Source: Cochliopodium minus (lineage: Eukaryota > Discosea > Himatismenida > Cochliopodiidae). From it: 22,509 bases of DNA. Where the stretch lies: the NCBI GenBank assembly GCA_024220525.1, contig JAMYWO010000001.1:19567-42075 (forward strand), given 5' to 3'. The notes beneath the pieces were generated by a model. It made no database searches. It worked only from the letters and a program-made list of their open reading frames with translations, and had not been told where the DNA came from. Both the position numbers and the translations under genes were made by a program. Shown piece after piece: positions 8,788 to 18,179 of the stretch (its first letter is position 1; every line of letters starts with the position of its first letter).

Positions 8788-10589
8788 GGAATAATAAAAA
8801 ATAAGTATGGGTTTGTTGTAGGTCAGATAATCTCAGATGGTAAGAAATTTTTTAACATAAAAAAATTAAGCATTCATTAAACCCATTTTTGATCATTTTT
8901 TTTTTAAAAAACCGCCCATTTCTTTTGTACTTTTATACAGGAATTGGAATGAATATCACCAAGAACACATACAACTACAGCATCAAAAAAGAAACAATGA
9001 AATTCACCACACCAGAAATGGAAAGCAAAGTGCTGGTCTGCGTGAAAGTCAACAAGAACATAAACTTTAAAACAAGCCAGTTCCCCATCTTAGACTTTGT
9101 TTCAACAACGGATTTCAAAGAGTGGATCCCCATGCGAGTCAAAGTTACTTTGGAGGATGATCTTTATTGTGCTTATTTCAACACTTCCAACTTGATCATT
9201 TTCCCTGCTGCTTTGTTGAGGGATTGGAAGACCAGAGATTCTATTTTTGTTGGCAATGGAGACATTCAAAATGTAAAAAAAAAAATTCTTTTTATTTCAT
9301 TTTATTTGATTTTTCATCATTTTTGTTATTTCTTAAAATCATTTTTTAAAAAAAATTTATTTCTTAACATCATTTTTTTTTATTTCTTATTTTTAGTTTT
9401 AAAAATAATTTTTTTTAAAAATGAGTTTGATTATTCTTTTTTTAAATTTTAATATTTTAATGTTATTTAATATATTTAATAATATTAAAATATAATTCAA
9501 ATTATAATTTTTTTTTTTTTTTTTTCTCGTTTTGTAGAGTTTAATTGTTCTTTCTGTCTTCATGTTCCTTCTATTTTTTCTTTGTTTGATTTCCCTCTTC
9601 ACAATCTTTTTCCTCAAAGAAAAGAAATTCAAAATAACCACCGTTTGCACCATTCTTCTCACCTTGTACAGTCTCATCCGAGCCATTTTCTTCATTCTTT
9701 TCGCAACAGAGAAGCTAGCAATCATTGCCATGAATCGGGTTGCTGCCTATTTCGTTCTCGCAGAGCTTCCTTACTACATCTTTTTGTCTGTTTTCATTTG
9801 CGTGGTCATTTTTTGGAGCCAAATCAACAAGGCATTCGATGCTAGCGGAGGAATCTTTAAAAAAATTATGATTTTGGTTTTTACAATTAATGGGTAAAAA
9901 TATTTTTTCATTTATAAATTATTTTTTCATTATATTGCATTTTTTTTTATTATATATTGCATTTTTTTATAAAATTGGATTTTTTATTTCTTATATTAAT
10001 AAAGTTTTATTAATAAATTAAATTATAAAATAAAAAATTTCAAAAAGAATTGTTTTTTTATTTTATATTTATTCCTATTTTTGAAAGATTGCTTTACACT
10101 TTTTTCATTGTCATTTGTATCATCGCATCCACAGTGAGCGGAGACTCCAAAAACATCATCAACCTGATCTACAAGATCTTCATCGCCTTCATCGCAATCG
10201 CCATCTTCGTCACCGCCTGGATCTTCGGCGGAGCGTTCCTCCACCACTCCTACAAAGGATGGAAGCTCCGCAAATCTGATCTACCCCAACATCTCATCAC
10301 GAGTTCTCTCTTATTGATTATCGTCTCTGTTGCTTTATTATTTCAAATAGCACAGTTGCTTTATTTCACTTTTAATGTTAATCCCAACGTTAGATTTAGC
10401 GTTGCCGCCTTTTTTTTAGCTGAAGTTTTTCCCGCCTTCCTTTTGTTCCTTCTTTTTAGTGATTGGTGGCATTGTGGCGGTTGTTGGTCTTTCATCTTTT
10501 CTTCTCGTGCTTGCAGTTCTTCTACCTTTCAAAAAAAGTCTCCCAGAGATGATATCCAAAATTCTCCTCGTGATCTTGAAATCAAATAA
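8788..10589 (+). CDS. Seven-helix receptor-like protein, THH1/TOM1/TOM3-type, with extracellular domain (5'-partial)
   Basis: Exons 8788-8839, 8941-9272, 9538-9893 and 10088-10589 (phases 1,0,2) give 413 residues after the break. Residues ~1-128 are extracellular, with N-X-T/S sites; 'VVGQIISDG.GMNIT' and 'YFNTSNLIIFP' resemble 'VVGPISQGFSADI' and 'YFTSINIFEP' of the gene at 41-1572. Seven hydrophobic helices follow: ~129-154, 161-183, 197-221, 237-262, and three in exon 4. Marks of the THH1/TOM1/TOM3 family (plant membrane proteins related to GPCRs) are 'SLIRAIFFILF', 'ELPYYIFLSVF..VIFWSQI', a Gly-Gly at the end of helix 5 and 'EVFPAFLLFLLF' in helix 7. The tail is short and polar (KKSPRDDIQNSPRDLEIK). 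The missing 5' part probably holds a ligand-binding domain. TM topology is clear; family by motif. Exon 8788 is the least certain. Confidence 0.8.
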
Positions 10590-10983
10590 GCTTTCATGAA
10601 AAAAAAACAAAAAACAATCAATCACAAAGAATCCAAAATTGAATAAATGTTTATAAAAATTAAAATTTTATTTTTTAGCGTAAGTTTTTCTCACCTTCCA
10701 AAGTTTTCAAATTTCTTTCAAAAGAGATAAGATGAATCAAAAAAGTTTTGAAATTTTTTTAATTTTAAAAAATTAATTTTAATGAAATTTCTTTTTATTT
10801 TTTAAATTATAAATTTAAATAATCTTGAAAAACGAATTCGATTGAAAAATACAAACCTTTCTTTATTTAAATTTTGAATTCATTTTATTTGTTGAAGGAT
10901 GATTTTTCTTTATTAATCTTTTTAATTAATTGTATTTTGGAATTAATTATTTAAAGAAAAAAATAAAAAAAAAATCTAGTCAC
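10590..10983. other. Intergenic, AT-rich, nothing recognised
   Basis: Holds the 3' end of the seven-helix gene and the upstream region of the Rab-like gene at 10984. No ORF, hairpin or repeat worth naming was seen. Confidence 0.6.
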
Positions 10984-12162
10984 ATGTCTGAGGACAAAGT
11001 GTAAGAAATTGAAAGGAATATTGAAAATTTTTAATAAATTTATAATTAATATTTATCATAATGAAGAGATGAACAGTATAAGATTTTGATAATTGGTAAA
11101 TAAAATTTGAGGATCTTTTAAAAATTTTAATTTAAATCTAATATCAAGTTCAATTCACCAAAAACAGGTGATATTGGAGTGGGAAAAACATCTTTGATGT
11201 TAAAATATACAGAAAATATATTCACTGATACAGCTCCTACTGTAAGAATATGAATGATTCATCAAAATAATCAAACAAATAAAAATATAATTGAAAAATA
11301 TATAGATTGGGATCGATGTAAAAAAAAAAATATTAGAGATTGATAATAAGAAACTCAAATTGGGCATTTGGGATACGGTATGAAATTAGATTTAAAATGG
11401 CTGAGGATATAAAAAATTTTATATTTTAATTTATAAAGGCGGGACAAGAGAGATTCAAGTAAGATATCAAAAAATACAAGAATTTAATTTGTTAATTACA
11501 TTTCATAATCTCATAGCACCATCACATCAAGCTATTATCGTGATGCATCGGGAATATTATTATTGTATGATACAACTAAAAGAAGTGGTTATGAGAATAT
11601 GGATCATTGGATAAATGAAGTGGAAAAATATACAAAGAATGGTAAAGAGGATTTAAAAAAAAAATGAATTTCTCGTTAAATTAAATCCGACATATAAAAT
11701 TTTTAAAGGGAGATTAAAATACAAGATTAAAATAATCAATTATAGAACTCATTTTAAATATATTTCATCAAAAAAAAATATATATGATTGGGGAATTATT
11801 TATTTTTATTATAAAACAATTATTATTAATAAAATAAAAAAATGAAATTAATTTAAATTAAATTTAATAATCATTTCCATATTTTTTTGACATTAGAAAA
11901 TGTTTCTTTTTTGATTGTTGGAACTAAATCAGATCTGGTAGATCAAAAAAAAATAAGTAAGGAAGAATCTGAGGAGTATTGTCGAAACAAAGGCAAAGAT
12001 TTCATTGAAATTTCTACCAAAAACAACATAAATGTGGATAAATGCTTTGATATGTTGATCAAACAAATTTTAAAATCAAAGTTGGATTCCAACCCCAAAC
12101 TTTGGATTGGTGAAAACGATCTCACTTTATCAAGAAAGAAAAAGGGAGGTTGTTATATTTAA
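10984..12162 (+). CDS. Rab-family small GTPase (Rab-like 3), C-terminus -CYI
   Basis: Seven exons: 10984-11000, 11067-11095, 11168-11241, 11306-11377, 11439-11458, 11517-11641, 11897-12162; 603 nt, 200 residues. The 72-nt fourth exon equals exons 4 and 5 (54+18) of the paralogs without an intron. The extra intron before G4 (11642-11896) matches that of the gene at 4386. Motifs: GDIGVGKT, P-T-I-G-I-D, IWDTAGQERF, YYRDASG (Rab YYRGA with Gly to Asp), TKSD, EISTK. Hydrolysis residues are intact. It ends KKKGGCYI, leaving only two residues after the Cys, one fewer than a CaaX box, so prenylation is uncertain; TAA then TTG-TAA follows, as if the stop had moved in by two codons. One codon is missing in switch I relative to most paralogs. 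Confidence 0.9.
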
Positions 12163-12445
12163 TTGTAAAAAAAAAAAAAGTAAAAATTTAAATTGTTTTA
12201 AAGATATGTTTAAATTTTTCTTTTATCCAAAAAAGTTTACTAATAATTTTTTGTTTGGAAATTTTGAATAACAAATTTATTGTTGTTCTTTTCACCAAGA
12301 TTATTTTATTTTCAAAAAATTATTTAACTGTCAGTGAAAAAGTAAAGAAGTTATTTAATCAAAAAATTTTTTTTTCAAGACTTTGCACTTGATTCTCATA
12401 AGGTTGATTTGTTCAAAAAATATCAAAAATATTTCAAAAAAAAAA

Positions 12446-13473
12446 ATGAAATCTTAGTAATTTCTTTGATATTTTCATATATTTTGAATTTTTATTTCTT
12501 ATATTTTTAGTGATGAATTGTACAAAGTGATCATATTGGGGTAAATAAAGAAATTTGGAATATATTTGAATAATTCATACAAAATAGGGATAATGGGGTT
12601 GGGAAAAGCAGCATGTTGCTGAGATATTGTGATAATACTTTTAGTGAATCGATTAATACAGTATAATTTGAAAATATAAAATATATTTTTATTTCTAAAA
12701 GATGATATGGATAGATAGGAGTAGATTACAAGACCAAAATAGTAGAAATAGATAATAAAAAAATTAAGGTAAAATTTATTGGTCGAAAAAACTATTTAAT
12801 ATAGACATGTCCAAAATTTACAACTTTATTAGCGGATATTAATTTATAACTAACAAAATTCAAACTGTTGTAAAATTTTGAACATCTCTATATTTAATAA
12901 ACATATAATCTTCTGATATAGATGGACATATTTGATACAGTAAGAAAAAAATTATTTTGTAAAAAAAAAAAATAAAAATTAAAAAATCAAAATTTCTCAA
13001 AGGCAGGACAAGAAAGATTCCAGTAAAAAATGGATTTCAAAAACTTTTAAAAAAATTTTAAATTTTTTTATAAAAATAGGACAATCACCGCAAGTTATTA
13101 CAGGGGGGCATCGGGAATAATTATGGTGTACGACATAACGAACAGGACATCTTACGAAAAACTTTCGTTACTGATAGGAGAGGTGTACAAATACTCAGGT
13201 AACAGAGATTTGGATGTTTTATTTGTGGGGAGCAAAGTGGATTTGGAAGAAGACAGGAAAGTAACAGTAAAAGAAATTGATGAGTATTCAAATTCTATGG
13301 GGAGAGATTTCATCGAAATTAGCTCCAAAAATAATATCAATGTTACTAAATGTTTTGAAGATCTTGCTCTCAAGATGTATCGGTCAAATCACAAAGAAAC
13401 AACTAAAAAAATAAATTTCCCAGTCGATTTGGGTGATCCTATAAAAAAGAAAGGATTTTGTGTTCTGTTGTAA
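12446..13473 (+). CDS. Rab-family small GTPase (Rab-like 4) with CVLL CaaX box
   Basis: Seven exons: 12446-12456, 12511-12540, 12588-12660, 12715-12768, 12922-12939, 13003-13022, 13080-13473; 600 nt, 199 residues. Starts M-K-S-Y-D-E-L-Y-K. Motifs: GDNGVGKS, N-T-I-G-V-D-Y, DTAGQERF (Trp to Phe just before), YYRGASG, SKVD (Asn to Ser in G4), EISSK. Ends KKKGFCVLL, a CaaX box with terminal Leu as in Rab8-type proteins, predicting geranylgeranylation by GGTase I. The exon 2/3 boundary has slipped by one base relative to paralogs (30+73), keeping frame. Intron 4 carries a MITE-like inverted repeat. It lies 283 bp after the codirectional Rab-like gene at 10984. Confidence 0.9.
12802..12890. mobile_element. 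MITE-like inverted-repeat element, copy 1 (inside Rab-like 4 intron 4)
   Basis: Starts TAGACATGTCCAAAA and ends with its near inverted repeat (…TTTTGAACATCTCTA), about 22 matching bases of terminal repeat in an 89-bp non-coding element. Flanked on both sides by TATTTAATA (12793-12801 and 12891-12899), a 9-bp direct repeat that looks like a target duplication, although AT-rich flanks make this less than certain. Internal sequence 'agcggatattaattt' recurs near 21889. Non-autonomous: no ORF. Confidence 0.75.
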
Positions 13474-13635
13474 ATTTAAATAAAAAATTTAAAAACTAAA
13501 AATATGAGTTAGTTTAAAATGAATTGCAAATAAAAAGATGAAAAAAATACTTTGTTTGATTAATAAAAGATTTAAAATTTAAATTTTATTTCTCTGAAAT
13601 AATTAAAAAATAATTTAAATATTAATAAAATAAAA

Positions 13636-13965
13636 ATGAAGAAATTTTTCTCAATCAAAAATTATAAACAACAATTCTCTTTCAAATATTATTGTTCCAC
13701 TCCCAAAGATAAAGAATCAACCCATATCTCCAAGATATATATGTTAGATCCTAATCAAAGACAAAAATGGAGGGAGATGAAGGTAGTGGGAGATAATTCA
13801 AAGAGGGTAGAGTTGGAGAAAGCTTTAGATAGGAAAAATATAGTTTTATTCGAGGGACATTATGCTAATTTGCTCGCATTATATTCTTCCTTGAAAAATA
13901 CCTATGAAAAAACATTGATGGACAAGATAGCAATAGTAAAATATATCAATAATATCAAATTATAA
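13636..13965 (+). CDS. Small uncharacterised protein, possible organelle-targeted
   Basis: A single uninterrupted 109-codon frame with ATG after an AT-only leader. The N-terminus (MKKFFSIKNYKQQFSFKYYC) is basic and aromatic without acidic residues, like a mitochondrial-type presequence. The body has a helical, charged segment (QRQKWREMKVV..RVELEKALDR). I do not recognise a family. The composition is not low-complexity and codon use resembles the neighbours, so it is probably a real gene. It could also contribute a 5' exon to the methyltransferase downstream, but no good donor is seen. Confidence 0.5.
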   Translation: MKKFFSIKNYKQQFSFKYYCSTPKDKESTHISKIYMLDPNQRQKWREMKVVGDNSKRVELEKALDRKNIVLFEGHYANLLALYSSLKNTYEKTLMDKIAIVKYINNIKL

Positions 13966-14132
13966 TCAAAATCCTCTATTGTACATTAATTTTCAAATGA
14001 GCATCTTCTTAATCTTTAACAATTAAAAAATTTTTTTTTTTTCTGAAAAAGTTTTTTTAAAAAAAAAAATAATTTTAATTTTTTTCGTTAAAGAAAAAAG
14101 ATGACAAATCGAAATATTTGGCGAAGAGAACT

Positions 14133-15729
14133 ATGTTGGAGCAAAGAAGTCGAATTCTCAAAAGGCTTAACATATTATTTAGCAAGACAGGAAAGCCGAG
14201 AAAAATCAACAACATAAATCAAGTAAAGAAAAAAATGAAATAAAAATATTAATGATATAATTAAAAAATTGGAAAACAACATTAAAAAATAAAAAAAAAA
14301 AAATAAAAAAATTAAATGAAAAATAAAAAATTAACAAAAATATCATATTAAAAAAAAAAAATTAAATAAAAAAGAAATTAATCAAAGAAAATTCTCCAAA
14401 ATAAATTCTAAAAAAAATCAAAAAACTTTTCCCAAATTAATTTTTAAATGCTAGATTCCTTCTTTGACGGAAGAAATATTAAAATATGTGGAAGAAAACA
14501 AAGACAAAAACATGGACCTAATTGCAGTTCCATTCTTGACCTACCTAGGCCACAACGGAGCAAAAGAATGGAGAGAAAAGGGAGTAGACTTCGAGAAGTT
14601 GGGGCACAAAATATTTCCTTTTTACAACGTTTTTTTGCCTCCCAGCAGCGTCGAGTACGTCGATTTTTTGATTGATGTTCTGGAGAAAAATCCTACTTTA
14701 CAAGAGAAAGTCAAGGATTCTGCTGTTTTGGATTGTGGGTCAGGTTCTGGTGTTTTATCAATGGTATACAATTTTTTTTAATTTTTTTTAATTTTCAATT
14801 TTTTTTTAGATTTTTTTTTAAAATATTTTTTTTAAATTATTTTTTTTAAAATAAGATTCTTCAATAATTAATTTTTTTTCTTCCGTTATCAATTTTAAGA
14901 AAAATTTATTGAACATATTTTTTATTTTTATTTTTTTTTTCTCAAATTATTTTAATTAAGAATTTTTTTTGAAATTTTTTTGTTTTTATCTTTTTTTTTT
15001 TTTGAATAATTATTCCTAGGTTCTTAGCAAATTCGGAGCGAAAAGTGTTTTAGGTGTTGATAATAATGATGTTGCGATAGAATGTGCACAACACAACGTT
15101 TCTCTTTATCCACAATACAAAGACATTTCTTTCACAAAAGGAGATATTTTTCCTCCAAAGAATAATGATAGCACAAATAATGTAAATTAAAATTTAAATT
15201 TTTATTTTTTGATTTTTATTATTTTTTTATTTTTTTTTGATTTTTTTTTGATTTTTTTAAAAGAAATACAAGATCATTATTTCGAATCCTCCTTGGATCC
15301 CTTTGCCTTCCCATACTTTGTTAGAGAGTGCTGTTTTTGATCCTGAAGAATCTTTTCTCCAAAACCTTTTCAAAGGGATCAATGATCATTTGGAAGATGA
15401 TGGGTAAAAAAATTATTTTTTATTTCAAATTTTTTATTTTTTATTTTTTATTTTTTATTTTTTTATTTTTTATTTTTTATTTTTTTAAAAAAAGTTTGTT
15501 CATTCTTATTTATTCCAATTTTGCTTCGAAACTTGAATTCCAACAATTTGCTCGCATCAACACTCTTTGTTTTGAAAATAGATTAGACGTTGTCCACTCG
15601 TTCACAAAACCTTCAGAACTTCTCATCTCCGACATCACTAAAATTCCTGTCAACAACAAAAAGAATCAGCCCAAAAAGATTTATGATATTAACATTTATT
15701 TAATTCAAAAAAGAAAAAAAGAAATTTAA
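14133..15729 (+). CDS. Class I SAM-dependent methyltransferase with NPPW motif
   Basis: Exons 14133-14222, 14455-14763, 15020-15181, 15264-15403 and 15495-15729 join in phase (0,0,0,2); 311 residues. Residues ~60-95 ('GHNGAKEWREKGVDF' and 'FPFYNVFLPPSSVEYVDFL') and the SAM motif 'LDCGSGSGVLSM' (~121-133) fit a bacterial-type family of methyltransferase-small proteins. Motif II is 'GVDNND' (~145-150). 'ISNPPWIPLPS' (~193-203) is the NPP-aromatic catalytic loop of enzymes that methylate planar nitrogens (Gln/Asn amides, adenine, guanine), as in PrmC/HemK. Target unknown. The start is chosen because the frame into exon 2 requires it; the ATG at 14101 is out of frame, and an upstream exon spliced at ~14101 is possible. 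Four introns show it is an established nuclear gene. Confidence 0.8.
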
Positions 15730-15762
15730 TTAAAAAAACTTTTTTTATTTTTTATTTTTTAT

Positions 15763-16713
15763 TTAAAATAAAATACATTCATTTTTCTTTTTCTTGTCAA
15801 AATTAGGATTCAATACAACAGAATTAGTGTTCTTCTTTTTGGACAATTCCATTTCATAAACTTCATTAGCAAGATACAGAAAACATTTATCAACATTCAT
15901 AGGAAACTTTGAACTTGTCTCCATATAATGAATACCAATTTGTTTAGCAAAATCTTCAATTTCTTCTCGAACAATTCTTCTTTGATCAACTAAATCACAT
16001 TTTGTCCCAACGAATATTATCACAGGCTCATTGTTGGAATATCTTTCCACTTCTTCTATCCAATATTTTATGTTTTGGAAGGATTCGGTATTAGTTGTGT
16101 CGAATAAAATCATTATTCCCAATACTCCTTTATATCTGTTGTTGTTCAATCTATTTAACAAATCTTTTTTAAAAATTTAATTTTTTTTTCTATGAATTTT
16201 TTTTCACCTGTGTCTTTCTTGTCCTGGCTTTATTGTGTTAAAAAAAAATTTATTGCATGGCTAGTGGAAAAAAAAATCAATCTTTGTTTTTTACAGTGTC
16301 ACAAACCTGAATCTTAATTTTGAAAAGATAAAAACTAATTAAATAATTTCTCTCCAAAACAATTTTTACTTTGAATTTTTTATTTTCAAAAATAATCATA
16401 GAATCTCTGTACTCCACTCCAAACTTTTGTAAAATTAATATTGAATTTTAACATAAATTTTTTTATTATTTTTTTTTAAAAGTTGTACAGTATGAGTATA
16501 TATATCATTAAATGAGTTATCAATAAATCTTCTCAACAAGCAACTCTTTCCAACATGTGGATCACCTAATTCATTCAGTAGTCCAAAGAAAAAATTATTA
16601 TATTTTTATATTTAATCAAATATGATTACCAATCATTGTTATCCGAATGTTGCTATTGTGAATAATATAACAAGAATTTGATAAATTAATTTCTTAAAAT
16701 ACCCTTGTTCCAT
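15763..16713 (-). CDS. Rab-family small GTPase (Rab-like 5), divergent switch regions, CILF CaaX box
   Basis: Seven exons: 16703-16713, 16630-16652, 16489-16565, 16370-16423, 16295-16312, 16208-16227, 15763-16150; 591 nt, 196 residues. Motifs: GDPHVGKS, T-F-G-V-E-Y (for T-I-G-V-D-F), CDTPGQERH (for WDTAGQERF), RYKGVLG (for YYRGAEG), TKCD, ETSSK. Catalytic Gln is kept, but the invariant switch Trp is Cys and the G3 Ala is Pro, so effector binding is probably altered. The second exon is 6 nt shorter than in paralogs. Ends KKKKNECILF; CaaX with Phe last suits geranylgeranylation. Its start lies 70 bp from the stop of the next Rab-like gene, in a head-to-tail minus-strand row of four. Confidence 0.9.
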
Positions 16714-16783
16714 TTTTTTTATATTTATTTTTTATTAATTTTTTATAAAATAAAACGAAACAATTTTATTTTTAATTTTTAAA

Positions 16784-17893
16784 TCAAAACAAAAAACAAT
16801 CACTATTATTCTTTTTTCTTTTTACTCCCAAATCCAATTCAAGAGTTTTGGAAGGAAGATGCTTCAACATAAAAAGTTCATTAACAAGATAAACAAAGCA
16901 CTCCTCAACATTGAAATTTATCTTAGAACTGTTCTCCATATAATGAACACCAACACTCCTAGCAAGATCTTCAATTTCATCAATAGAAACGGTCCTTTGG
17001 TCAACCAAATCACACTTTGTACCAACAATCAATAGAACGAGTGTACTTTGAGAATATCTGTTGATTTCTTCAATCCAGAGGCGGACGTTGTTGAAGGATT
17101 CTTTGTTTGTTAAGTCGAAGAGAATCATTATTCCTTCTGAACCTCTGTACTGGTTGCTGTTATTGTATCTTTTGAGTAAAAAAAAAAATTTTTTATTCAA
17201 AAAATAAAATAAAAAATGTAAAAAATAAATGAACATCAATAATTAATATTTAAAAAAATGAAATTAAATTTTAAACATTTTTGTGTAAATAAATGAAACA
17301 AAATTTTTGAAGAACTAAATGCTTCAAAAGTGAAATTCTTTTTCAATATAAAATTGTCATTCTTTTTACATGAATTTGAATTTGTTTATTGTGTCCCAAA
17401 TTTCAATCTTTTAAAAAAAGGATGATTTTTTTTAATAGACATGTCCAAATATTACAACTTTGTTATCCGGATATAAAATTTTTACTAACAAAATTTAAAC
17501 TGTTGTAATATTTTTGGACATCCCTATTTTTTTAATTCAATAAATCTTTTAATTTTTACCTTTATTTTCTTTTCTAGAACATCCAAAGTTTTAATTTTGT
17601 AATCTACTCCAATCTTTTTTTTTTTTTTTTGATATTTTTTTTTAATTAATTTTTTTTTTTTCTATACTGTGGATATAAACGACTCAGTATATGTATTATC
17701 TGTATATCTTAGTATCATGCAGCTTTTTCCAACACATGAATCTCCTATAATAGAATAATAAGAAAAATAAATTTAATTTTTTTTATATTGCATACCTATT
17801 ATCAAAATCTTGTAAATATAATCGCTTCAAATTTAATACTTTCATTTAAATAATCAAAGATGAAAGTTCATAGTTTTACCATTCTTGTATCAT
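16784..17893 (-). CDS. Rab-like protein (Rab-like 6) that has lost the G3/catalytic motif, CFLF CaaX box
   Basis: Six exons: 17880-17893, 17796-17824, 17668-17744, 17560-17613, 17370-17407, 16784-17168; 597 nt, 198 residues. P-loop GDSCVGKS and S-T-I-G-V-D-Y are normal. Where paralogs read WDT-AGQERF across an intron, this gene reads WDTINKFKF without the intron: the 38-nt exon equals 18+20 exactly. The G3 Gly and catalytic Gln are gone while frame and length are kept. YYRGA is QYRGSEG; G4 TKCD is intact and G5 is ENSSK. It ends NNSDCFLF, a CaaX box. It probably binds nucleotide but hydrolyses it poorly, if at all. Intron 4 (17408-17559) holds a MITE-like element. Confidence 0.85.
17436..17526. 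mobile_element. MITE-like inverted-repeat element, copy 2 (inside Rab-like 6 intron 4)
   Basis: Starts TAGACATGTCCAAATATT and ends …TTTTTGGACATCCCTA, near-perfect inverted ends, 91 bp. It shares terminal and internal sequence with the copy at 12802-12890 ('actaacaaaat', 'aaactgttgtaa'). Flanking direct repeat TTTTTTTAA (17427-17435 and 17527-17535), again 9 bp but low in complexity. It sits in the same intron as copy 1 but in opposite orientation to its host gene. Confidence 0.7.
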
Positions 17894-18179
17894 TTTTTAT
17901 TTTTTTTTTATTTTTTTTATTTTATTAAATTTAACTATATCAGCATAAAGATTTCAACAATTTATTCAAAATTTCCTTGGGTCTACAAGTAGTATTTCTT
18001 AATAAAGTTTTAAATGATTTGGAAATGTCTATTTAAAATGTAAAACCATGTTTACTTTTTGAAAGTAAGCTGTCTGGGAATAGTTTTAAATCAAAAATCA
18101 CTTAAAGTATATTCTTTTTTTTTCCTAAATGATGATTTATTTATTTTTTTTTAAATAACAAATTAATTTTTAAAATAAT

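Noticed and set aside
9399-9731. Minus-strand Lys/Arg-rich ORF
   Set aside because: Complement of T-rich intron and transmembrane-coding sequence.
10418-10460. 35-nt intron (gtttttccc…tttttag) in the receptor's last exon
   Set aside because: Removal puts TGA immediately in frame and deletes helix 7.
14101-14217. ATG at 14101 as the methyltransferase start
   Set aside because: Its frame stops at TAA 14215 with no donor before it; the frame that joins exon 2 in phase uses ATG 14133.
16784-17239. Start of Rab-like 6 at the ATG in 17237-17239
   Set aside because: That ATG lies in an intron; the true exon begins at 17168 and the start codon is at 17891-17893.
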